From contig OENT01000547.1 in NCBI GenBank assembly GCA_900239685.1, positions 1-64,000 on the forward strand: 64,000 nucleotides of DNA. Reading direction: 5' to 3'. The position numbers and the translations under genes were made by a program. Positions 23,322-64,000 of the stretch are shown here, piece by piece. Numbering within the stretch: position 1 is the stretch's first letter; each line of letters opens with the position of its first letter. A model generated the notes under the pieces. It was not told the origin of the DNA. It did no database searches and saw only the letters and a program-made list of their open reading frames with translations. Source of the stretch: Rotaria macrura. Taxonomy: Eukaryota > Rotifera > Eurotatoria > Philodinida > Philodinidae.

Positions 23322-23873
23322 ACTAGATAATCTGTCATTTTTTTTTAAACAGAAGTATTCATTGTTATTCTTGTTGGTTGTATTTTTATTAAGAATAGAG
23401 AAAATTTAAATAAAAGAAAAGAAAATAAAGATTTGATGAAATTCACGCTTAAGCTAATATTTTAATCTTATGTCTTTGGCTAGACTATTATTGCTTTTAT
23501 ACTTGCTTTCTGTTTATGATGTTAAGACTTCAACAATTTACACGCGCACACACACAAACATTTGTTGTGTATAGAAATATAGATAGAGCGTGTTTCTAAT
23601 GATGAGAATAAGAACAGGTAAGGCATTAAATTTTCTAAATGGGAGAAAAGAACATAGACATAAAAAAAAAAGAAAACAAAGGTTGAGCGGCCAAGGTTTT
23701 AAAAAAAATACATATAAATGACTTGAGAGAAAAAACAATCAAAATCGTGATTTCTTTTTTGTTTTCTCTCTTAGGTTTTGATTTTGTCTGTTGTTTTTAG
23801 TCTTTCCACACATGCATGCACATTGACAAATACATTTAAATGATAATTGTTTTGTTTAATCATTCGTGTAATT
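23322..23873. other. Convergent intergenic spacer
   Basis: About 550 bp between the stop codons of the plus-strand galactosyltransferase gene and the minus-strand twitchin gene. It should hold both 3' UTRs. AATAAA occurs near 23408 and 23424 for the former; I found no clear signal for twitchin. A CA-rich run lies near 23543-23560. Confidence 0.6.
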
Positions 23874-53989
<30,116 letters not shown>

Positions 53990-56091
53990 TCTTTTCTATC
54001 TATTTCTGTTAATTCAACAATTTACTAACTAATTATCTATCAAAAATAAAAATAAAAGTAAATAATAAAAATATCAATAAAAAGAAAATATTAGCCATCC
54101 ATTTTAGTAATATACATATACATATATCGATATAGATGTGTGTGTGTGTGTATACATATGGAGAAAAAGTATCAAAGAAATAATCATAAAAAAAAATATT
54201 ATAGAGATAGTTGACGACAAACGAAGCCCAAATGAGAGAGAGAGAGAGAGCAAGGCAGAGAGAAAACGAGACGAGGAAAACCATGTACTATTGTATACGG
54301 TAAAAAATATCCCTATTCCTATATTAACGCGTTAGCCGGTGTTGATCATCTAACTATCTCGATATATATATATATATACACTCGCACGCACGCACGCACA
54401 TGAAGAAGAGAGAAAGAGAAGGGTGGTACACATTCTAGTGCTAACTAAAAGAGCGGAAGATGATGACAAAAGTTCTTTTCTCTTTTTTCTTGTATATGAT
54501 ATCGGTTGCATTCTGATGTGGTTTTTTTTTTCTACATTCGTTTTTCTAGGAAGAACAGAAAAATGCTTCTTAATAGCTTATAATGGACGATGAAGAATTT
54601 GTACGTAACTATTAGTGGAATGGGAAAACGAAAGAGTTTCTAAAAAAAAACTCTCCAACGTCTATTAAAACACAAACGAAACATGGCTGATAAGAAAGAG
54701 ACAACAGATATCTCAGCAGCGTTCTCGTTTCCGTTATTAAACGATAGGAAAATAGAAAATAAAAAATACACGAAAGTTTAATGTAGTTATATGATATGAT
54801 CAAAAGTTGAGCAAATGTATTGCGATGAGTCGAGCAATGTGATCGACATCAAAACGATGGTATAGAGAAAAGAATGTTAATCGTCCCTGGATGCATAGAA
54901 GCATAAATAACACAAAGCTTAATCGTCATGATAATGACCACTATAGACATCAATATCTATCAATCATGCCATATCGTACGATTGAGAAAAGCCCATCGTT
55001 TTGTATTTTATTCGATAAGAAAACGTTTCAGATTGTATAAAATACCTTCCAACATACAAATGAGTTTTTACATTAGATTTATACCAGAACATCGTAGTCG
55101 ACGACTACTTGCCGTCTATTTACATGTATATATATATATATGTGTATACAACCATTGATGTCTATATATTAACAAACCTTAAAGAAAACTAGGTTGATTA
55201 GACTGGTGTAAAAAATAATCTAGCACAACAATGAAAGCTTGATTTATTTTCTTCGCTTTCTTCTGCATAAAAAGCGAGATGGATGTCTATTAATAGATAC
55301 AACACATATACAAACGCATAAGCCACCATACGCTAGATGTTTCTTCGCCTCTCACATATACTATGAATGTGGGTGTCTGCAACTGATGCGGATAATCATA
55401 CTAGTGCAAGCATAAGAAGGTTGCACATTAGCGTTGTCTTCATCAATAGAGTACTGTCGTATGCATGACGATGACGACATGATAATATTAGCAATAGATA
55501 GGAGATATGCTTATAGAAAAAAAAAATCTACAACAGCAGAACTTACTAGAAAATAATAGCAAAAAACAATTTCATATGAAGTATCCTATTGATACTATCT
55601 ATAGTGTAACTGAGACAAAATAGACAATGATGATAGAAAACAAAAGTGCCATTATCACAAGAAGAAAAGATCAGAGTACCTGTCAATCTATTGTGTAACA
55701 AAGAGAAAGTGTAAAGTTCAGAGTTATTCAAAACAGATACATTATTGTAATATTTACCATAGAAGCAAGGTCAATAATAAACATTACATTTTCGCCATGA
55801 AGATAAGCGATTTTCTCTTTTGTCTGCTTTTTTTCTCGATAATTTCACCATTCATACATGAATCTACATTTTATAACCTACTAGAATTTGTTGTGGCTTT
55901 TATTCTTATCCATTCACACACATTGATACCATTATACAATGACCTTCTGGAGTTAATTTTCAAGTTTTTCTTTTAGAATATTGACAGACTACATCCGGTT
56001 GTATATACGAATAATAGTTGTGCATATATTGAGTAATCGATCACCCACACTTAGGAATGCCGTACAAAAACAACAACAATTATGATTGTCA
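53990..56091. other. Twitchin 5' flank
   Basis: About 2.1 kb between the twitchin start and the 3' end of the thrombospondin-repeat gene. The start context is AAAGAATGG. A possible UTR acceptor (TTAACAG) lies about 20 nt before the ATG, so a non-coding first exon may exist upstream. Microsatellites occur: TG near 54137-54150, GA near 54236-54250, TA near 54362-54378. No core promoter motif could be assigned. Confidence 0.5.
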
Positions 56092-57096
56092 TCAACCTAT
56101 GTTTATTCTTTTTCTCATCGTTTCACAATGTCGATTATATAGAGATAAAATCTGTATAATGAATGCATGAATTTTGAAATCAAATTCATATACATAATAA
56201 TAGACACATAATGGCATGCATAGAATTGTAAAAATAAATGGAAACATAAAAATAAAAATCATATTGATATTATGACGCATGATTTTCTGATCGACTGAAT
56301 GTGAAATCCTACTATCTTTAACGATATTTAACTGTTTTTGATCATTCTTCAAACAGGACTTCATAAAGCAATGATCTGATTGAGTTGTATATGAACCTAA
56401 TAAACAGTGCCGATCAGATTTACAAGAACGAGTACGTATCGTACGACCTATATAATATATATATATATAAAATTCTATACATCAAAAACGAACAACAATA
56501 AGACAGTATCTCGATAAACTCAATCTTTACATAATCTGACGTACAGATAATTATTCTTTTGATTAATGATATATTGACGTGTAATAAAATTTTGACTCGA
56601 TACAATCGCAACCGGAAAAGAAATTCCTGATTTATTCTACATTACTTTATTATTTTTTTTTTAAACGAATGATTAAATAAAAATCTTTCTTACCAATACC
56701 GCATGTAACTGAACATGAACTCCATGATGACCATTGTTCCCAATCATCGATTGGAACACATTGTTTAGAACTCAGAAAACATTCAATCAGATTACCTAAG
56801 ATTTTTTGTAAATTATTATCATTAATCATATACGTATAAGTTTGTAGTAAGCGATCATTTTTACATTTATCAAGTTCTTTACTGCACAAATGTATAAGAC
56901 TCTGTTTTATAATTGGATATCGCCAGAGTGTTTGTAAGATTAATTCAAAATAATATCGATCTTCACTACGATTTGTAGAAGCATAGACAATGAATAGTAG
57001 CATTTCAACAAGACTCATGCATGATATGTTCATTATATATGTGAGATAGGATGAAAAATCCCCGCTAAAATAATCTTTTACTTCAAAAATCATCAT
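56092..57096 (-). CDS. Single-pass membrane protein with one thrombospondin type-1 repeat
   Basis: Two exons, 56694-57096 and 56092-56447, joined by a GT-AG intron of 246 nt, give 252 residues. Residues 1-118 are a helical, Cys-bearing region that matches no family I recognise. Residues about 119-168 form a TSP1 repeat (WEQWSSWSSCSVTCGIGRTIRTR) whose core spans the splice, which supports the model. Residues about 196-221 are a strong membrane helix, followed by a basic tail. TSP1 repeats normally face the outside and bind glycosaminoglycans or other proteins. No signal peptide is visible at the N-terminus and an in-frame TGA precedes the first ATG, so either an upstream exon is missed or targeting is unusual. 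Confidence 0.65.
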
Positions 57097-57969
57097 TCAT
57101 CTGATTGATTACATTGTTAAAAATCAATTGAACTCTAACGAGAAAAAAACAACGTAGTTTCTCTTAACTATCCTTCTCACATCTAATCGATTCTGTTAGT
57201 TTTGATACATAAATATACTTTCCAAGATGTGTACCCTTTATCTTGTGTTATTTGGTCCACAAAGTAATATCTCTTGTCGATCAATAATAGTGCTAAAGGC
57301 TATTGCATTCTTTGCATACTCATTCAGCGGAGTTGGATATTGAATCAGACATAGATTTATATTTCTCTTTCAATTTTTAGCACGTATCGAATAGATTTAT
57401 CGACATAATCGTTTACATTTGCTGTATGAACAAGATGTTATAAACTATAAGAAAAATTCATAATTTATTTTTCTTTCTCGCAAAAAAGAAACCGAAGATT
57501 TATTGTTTTTTATAGCGACAACAATACACACAATACAAATATAATATACGTATATATATGCATATATATATATATATATTAATAATAATGTTTCAATAAA
57601 ATACCAAGGTGAAGACGCGCACATATGCATTGAAAACCTTAATTTATCAGTCTAACCGACATAGAACAGAAGAGAAGAAACAACAGACTAGATTAAATAT
57701 CAAGACAACATAATTGCGTAAGTTTCCTTTGATTCGAAATACAAGCTAATGTAAAATATCTGAATACTATGATGTCATAATTTAAGAATAAAAAATGAAG
57801 AAAAAAAAGAAGAAAAGAAGAGAAAATCAAACTATCTCTAATTCGATAAAATATAGACAAAAGTCTAAAACGTGCACAATAATAAAAAAAGAATCACCAC
57901 AGTACAAAAGCGCACAAACATTTAGCGAAAAATTATTCAATATGACTTCATTAGAAGATGATATTCTTG
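57097..57969. other. Spacer between TSP1 and FEZ genes
   Basis: About 870 bp, AT-rich, with a TA microsatellite near 57545-57580. On the minus strand an open stretch of about 45 codons (about 57237-57372) has varied composition but no flanking donor and ends in a stop, so I do not call it. No other structure is seen. Confidence 0.5.
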
Positions 57970-60770
57970 TCAACATGGACATAGAACATTGAGAATGTAT
58001 TTTGTCAAAATTTCTGGCACTTGAGGACTATCTTCATTAATTGCATTAAGTACTAAAACAATTATACTATATTAATCAAATTTAATGTAGAGTTAATAAC
58101 TAACTTTTATTTAAACTTTGTAAATGTTCAACTGATAGATATGTTGGATGATCACGATCGTATGGAATTACCGTTGTAAGGTACTAAAATTAAAAATCAA
58201 ATCATAATATTGAAAAGAATTTAATCGAAATTCGTCAACAAGTATTGAAAAGCGGTCAATATATATATATATAGCATTTTAAATAGTCATAAGCATTGTA
58301 TAAACAACATGTATTGATAAATATGGTATAGGTGAGTCTGTTTCATGTGTATTTAGTTGATTATTAAATATGTGATCTACCTGAGTCTTTTGAAATAGTT
58401 CATGCCAACTAGTCGAAAATATGTCGAATACGGTTCGACTCCGACAGAATGACATCTAAACCAAATTTAGTCTTCGTTTTGTCATGAAATAAGAATCATT
58501 TCCTTTTTTTCCGTCTTTTATTTATTGAGAAAAAAATGCTGTTAAAAGTCATTTTGGTAATCAAGATAGAAAACGAAAGATCTATGCATTCTATTGTATG
58601 ACAACAATAGACATTATCTGACTAATTATTCTAAATGTTGCCACGTTCTCTTAATATAACATTATCAATCATTCCAGCTGTACTACAAAAATAATAAGTA
58701 ATAGAACTTGTTTCAACCATTGTTTATTGTTGTCTATTTTTAGATCTTTTCTTTCTTTCGCGCATTGTCAAGGACACATTTATCAAGTAGCTTTTAGTAA
58801 TTTTCACATGTCCCTTGATGTATTCATGTATGAATGAGACTTTCGAATGATTCATTTGACTTTGAAAAATCTAGGAAACATTATATATCTTCTTTGAAAA
58901 AATTCAACTAAAGTTATTCATCTATATGAATATTCTTTAGCATATCTCATTACAGACATTGTCTAGAATATTCTATATTTCTAACTATCTATAAAAGCTT
59001 CCAAATGTATATTTTATTGATGGACAGAGAATGTTGTATTTTAATGCAAATGAGTTGTTAACATGCGGATCAGAATGTAATTAATTCATAGTAGTTTTAA
59101 GACAACCAAATACACAAAAAACAACATACATTCATTTAATTGATAAAAAGTTTTTCTCTAACAAATAAAATACTCAATTTAAATTTCCTGGCATTTTCCT
59201 TTCGATTAATCAATATCATAATCTTAATATGAACTCATGACCCCACTTCCTCTATCCTAATCCAATTAATAATCACAGCGTTCACTAATATAGAAAGAAA
59301 AGAAAAAAAGTTTACTCAGCAACTCATCTGTGTAATAATAAATATTCATCTAACATTTTTTTGCGTTTTCTTGAGAAAAAGGAAATTCCCAATACACATC
59401 ACTTGCACGTTCATACTAATCGTATATAGAAGAGCAATAATGCAAACTGTTTGATTATATTAACCATTTTCAATTACAGAGAGAGAGAGAGAGCGCGCGC
59501 AAAAGCGAAAGAACATGTAATATTTACCGTTCCCGGTTCAATATAATTGCTGTTTCCAAGTAAAGAACGACGTTTCGGTCGTTTTTCACCATGATGATGA
59601 CGACGTTTGTTCTGAAAACAATAAATATAGATTTTTTTTCGTATATACTAAGGAAAATAAATATATATTTGATCAGTTTCTTTTTACTTGAATGCTAAGT
59701 ACAAGTGAAATGAATGTATTCTTTGTTTCTTTCTCATATTCAAGTTCATCTCTTATTGCTAATTCCTGTGGAAAAATTAAGAAAGAAATCAATTAGTAAA
59801 AAAATAAAAACATTCCTTTGTTTTTTATTTCATTTTTCCTTACCTGAATAAGAAAATTCGATAGTTCCTTAACAGACGAATTCAATTCTTCATACAATTC
59901 ATTCAATGAATAGATTGTTTGGGATTTCAAATCTATTTCATCATTATGCATACTTGACGATAAGTATTTAACACGTCTTGTACGTAAATCAAGTATATCT
60001 GATGTTGATTGATCATCACAATAACCTGAATCCGGTGTCATATCTTGTAACATGAAATCAATTTCACTAATAACTTGTTCAGCTGTGAGAAATGGTTCAT
60101 GATTAGATGAAATAATGACTGAATGCATGTCTAATTGTTCACGTAATTCTTCTTCTTCATCTTCATTTAAATCATCGATCGATGTTATATCATCTCCATT
60201 CGTATTCGTTTTATTTGCTTGTTCATATATACTATTCATTGCTATTTGACAACTTTGTGATATATTTGGTAATTTTAAATCGTGACGAAGTGATGTACGA
60301 AGATTTTCAATTAATTCTGACCATGTACTAAACGAAAAGCGAAAACATGTCATCCAATGAAGTAACACTAAACTAACTTTGATGAAGCAACAAGATCCTT
60401 TTGTGATGGTTTAGATTCTTCTTTTTCTTCATCCTTTTGTTCGTATTCAATCACGTGTTCATCCGTGAAACAAGCATTTATTGTATTATCAAATGACTTA
60501 ACAAGATCTTCTAGTGACAACGATTTAAATGTATGTTCGCCTAAAAAGATAGTATGATTATGATTGAAAGGATTATATTTCATTGAACTAACCGAGCACA
60601 GGATTTAATAATATATCTTTGCTCATTTTCGATATTGTTTGGTCATCGGTCATGTCGTCTTCGTCAGAATCATCGTTCTCATTTAAATGAGAATTCGTTT
60701 GAGCAAATTTGACAATAGGTGCACATGGGTTATCATACAAAACTCGCTTTTCACGTATTCCTATAGACAT
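57970..60770 (-). CDS. FEZ / UNC-76 kinesin-1 cargo adaptor
   Basis: Seven exons on the minus strand: 60593-60770, 60378-60540, 59844-60327, 59688-59765, 59528-59611, 58105-58183 and 57970-58052. They join in frame to 382 residues, close to the usual FEZ length (about 390). FEZ proteins link kinesin-1 to axonal cargo and support axon outgrowth and bundling. Family marks are SLEDLVKSFD..INACF, an acidic middle, LTAEQVISEIDFMLQD, the coiled-coil RDELEYEKETKNTFISLV, a basic KRRHHHGEKRPKRRS run, YLTTVIPYDRD and the C-terminal VPEILTKYILNVLCPC. The start at 60770 is chosen because it fits family length; an upstream exon spliced at CTATAG just after that ATG is possible. One intron (58184-59527) is 1.34 kb; the rest are about 50-80 nt. 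Confidence 0.9.
58184..59527 (-). other. 1.34 kb intron of the FEZ gene
   Basis: AT-rich sequence between the exon encoding the basic run and the YLTTVIPY exon. It has a TA run near 58257-58273 and a GA run near 59477-59495. No nested gene or element is recognised. Confidence 0.6.
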
Positions 60771-63700
60771 TAGCAAAATGGCTGAATTAACTCGTAGAAG
60801 ACAACAGAATAGATGTGCATTTAATTAGTCTTCTTGTTTTTTTGTTTATTCTTTTCGAATCAATTCGATCACCAATTGTATTTTCGAGTTTTATTTTAGA
60901 TTATGTTTAGAGAAATACATAAAAAATAATTAGAATTCAAATATTTTTTACCTTTTTTTATTATTTATTTTATAATAAAAAATCTAATTAGAGGAACACG
61001 AATGCTTGCTATGGTAGATATGTAACCAATCGTATGCATTATTAGTCTGGTATCATGAGTCATAGATAGCTTTTCTCAAAATAAACAGCTACGACGAGCA
61101 GTACGAGAGCATGATGATGTATCTCTTTTGTTGGGCATTCAGTTGTCTATCTTTTTAATTTGGATACAATGATAATTATGCTCAACCATTACATCTATAA
61201 AGGAACACTTGCTTTTTTGGTATATGCGCATATGGTTTACTTGTTAATAAAGTCTTTTATAGAATATGAGTAGTTTTCTCATATTCTAGCTGATACGATC
61301 ACTATACTTGAGGCTTCCCGCATGGTAAAGTCAAGTACGCAATCGGAGATAACATAGTCAACTAATATGACGTAGACTCTGTTATTGTAAAGTGTAAATT
61401 AATACAAGTGATTTGCATAGAAAAAGAATAGACATGTGATATCAATTATTCTTTCAATTGAGTTGAACAAGTAATTAAAATCGATAGAATACTTTAACAT
61501 TCATCTATATTCATTGAATCAAATATCCATTCTTTTTAGATTTACATAAATAGTTTAGTTGAACATATTACTATCGCTATTTGAAATATAATATATTCCA
61601 GTACGATATGTGAGTTTGCTTTATTTTAATAGATAAAAAAACAACAACAGTATGCATCCGTTAGATTATCGATGACTTGCATCATCACTCTCACACGGAT
61701 TCTCATAGTATGATACTAACATTCTCATCTGTCTTATCAGTGATTAATGTAGAAGCATGAAAACGTATCCGAGAAAATACTCTTGGTGTTTATTCAATAT
61801 TATTTTGCGAAGAAAAGAAAAAATATATATATCATATGACGAACTTTTGGTACAAATAAAACGACGTTTGAATTTAATCTTATTCTTCTGAGAATAGCGA
61901 TCGAGTTTAGCTTATTTGTTTGACTGCTGACAACTCCATTTTATACATCTGGAGTTTTCATCGTGTGTCGAAAGAATTTCTATAATTGGTCGGTGCGGAA
62001 TTCAATACAATGACGTATTTCAGATGTAAATGTCTTATAGTTCGTTTTTAGAACTATTGAGAATGATTAAAAAGAACGATCTCACGTACTTTCAATCAAT
62101 TCTACAAAAAAAGAATATTTGACCAGAGAACCTAACAACGTTGAATTTTAATCAATAGGATATTGATTCATTCGCATTCGATATGCAAACTTTTATTTTC
62201 TAACGATAGATAACAAAAACTATTTTGATTGAAACTCGTCAATACGCATAATGAGTATTTTGACCTTATGAAGTTTTACTTTGTACGCTATTACAACAAA
62301 ACTGTTCACTCGATATATTATTAAATATGTCACTCTTAATAAGGACACATATTCGGATTTACTTTCTATCTGTAAAGGTTCTGCTCATGCTCGAAACCTT
62401 TTTTCTGGTATTTGTTATGTCGTTCTAGTAATAACGTGAAAAACAAAGACAGAAACATGTTACGGATCATGAGTCTTTTGACTGACGATAGAACCCAAAA
62501 TGTTGTCAATATCTAATTTCATGTTTGTGTTGGAAACAATTTATAAGTATCCGAAACTAATTAAACCGTGTTCATTCTATCGTAAAATGTTTTACAAAAA
62601 GGTCAAAAATAAAGCCGCATTGGAAGCATAGACATTTATCCTGTCGTCTTCGGTTGAAGGTTTTGATAAAAACGTTCAATAGAAATCTTTTTACAAATAC
62701 ACATAGATTCATGAAACATATTTAAAAATATTCCTATTCCAGTTCATATGCCCATGTAAATAATAGATGTAAAAGAATTACATACAGTAATGAGATAGTT
62801 ATACTTGAATGCTCAAGTATACATAACATGCTGAAGGTTTCGTGCAAAAGTTTGACCTTCAGACATGGAATATACGTCTGAAAATAGATTTATTGAGAAG
62901 AACATATTAAATTATGCACTTAGCTAGAAGAAAAAAATCATATTATTACACGCGTATGAACTATAACTTCATAAAGTATGAAGAATTATGCTTCGTAACA
63001 ATACAATCCGATCTAAATTGTATTTGACGCTTATTAATAGGAACTAGAATTCTAGTTTAACTGTGTGTTTGTTTATGAATAGTTAAAATTAAGATTTTAT
63101 GAAGTGTCACGAAATTTACTTAGATAAAACAACAGTAAAAATTTTTAGCGACAGTTCCGATGAGTTTCTTATCAGATAGAGTAGAAACTAACAACGGGTT
63201 AACTGCCAAGTCTTTGAAAATAAATTAAATTAAAATTAAATGATAACCCAAGTAAACTAATCTAGTAGTTATTAGACACACTTCATTTACTCACAAATAT
63301 CAATAATAATGATTGGATTTGTTTTTAATATTTATCGATAAGAAAATCTTTTGTTGTCATGTTCAGAATTGAAAGATGATTAAAGTATGAAAAAAAAACA
63401 ACTCTATTGATGATAATATTGTTACAAATATATTTGTGACAATATATTTTGATCTGCTAGGAAAAAAACCTTCTGTATGAAAAAGAAGTTTTCTGAAGTT
63501 ATTCGAATCAATTGTATACAATATTGTCGTACGTTTTTGTTTACTTCGAGCTGAATTTTCGTAATTGATGATAACGTAAATATTGTTGACATATATCTTA
63601 TGTCGTATAAATAGAATGTACTGACCTTTTTTTACTCAGCCCATTATCGGATTTAAGACGATATTACAATGTTTGTGATGTAACCTTTATCTTGTTCTGT

Positions 63701-64000
63701 CATTAGCATAGAATGAATGTTGCTAAATAAGTACTTAGTAATATCTTAAATACAGAGATATATTCGCATATATATGATAAAAACAATTAATCTCATTGAG
63801 TATTATTTGTTTTTGATCAACAATGAAGTTATGTTGAATGGAACAATTTTTTTCTTGTTTTAAGACAGAGATCATTTTCAGGAAGTATTCTTTCAATTGA
63901 AGATTGTTAAATTAAAAAGACAACGACGAAAAGTATCGATGACCATACTGTTGATTATATTAGTTTGAGAATTAACAGAACTGCAATCAAAAAGAAAATT
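60771..64000. other. FEZ 5' flank, nothing recognised
   Basis: About 3.2 kb with stops in all frames and no exon-like runs. It should contain the FEZ promoter and perhaps a non-coding first exon. I see no repeat, RNA gene or transposon ends. Confidence 0.5.

Noticed and set aside
57237..57372. Possible extra minus-strand exon between the TSP1 and FEZ genes
   Set aside because: About 45 open codons of varied composition, but with no acceptor/donor pair in phase with either neighbour and no recognisable match.

Overview
This is a eukaryotic, AT-rich animal window: genes are split by mostly 50-60 nt GT-AG introns and the proteins are metazoan muscle and neuronal families. Short introns, low GC, a membrane-tailed mu-class GST and many small, degenerate transposons would fit a bdelloid rotifer, but no single sequence here proves that. 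The phylum is an inference of moderate confidence. There is one ambiguous base, N at 4113.

Layout. (1) 1-14620: two copies of one segment. Copy A is 1 to about 8425 and copy B about 11455-14620. Each carries a mu-class glutathione S-transferase gene with a C-terminal membrane helix. Copy A is swollen by four insertions that copy B lacks (252 bp, 1.3 kb, 2.0 kb foldback, 1.4 kb), so copy B supplies the empty sites. Both copies also hold a small TIR element with nested insertions. A 422 bp hairpin lies between the copies. (2) 14620-20280: no gene seen. (3) 20281-23321, plus strand: a three-exon GT31 beta-1,3-galactosyltransferase-like gene. (4) 23874-53989, minus strand: one very large twitchin (UNC-22)-type gene with about 24 Ig and 15 FN3 domains, a titin-family kinase followed by five Ig domains, and two Lys/Pro/Glu/Ala-rich (PEVK-like) stretches. 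Its largest intron (about 3.9 kb) holds a decayed non-LTR retrotransposon in antisense. (5) 56092-57096, minus: a small thrombospondin type-1 repeat protein with one membrane helix. (6) 57970-60770, minus: a complete seven-exon FEZ/UNC-76 homologue of 382 residues. (7) 60771-64000: no gene seen.

The genes do not form an operon or a pathway. Twitchin is a giant sarcomeric scaffold and kinase, FEZ is a kinesin-1 cargo adaptor in neurons, the GSTs are detoxification enzymes and the GT31 enzyme acts in the Golgi. The most informative part is the duplicated GST segment: paired copies expose transposon boundaries, a probable gene-conversion tract and an in-frame deletion sitting exactly on the single N.
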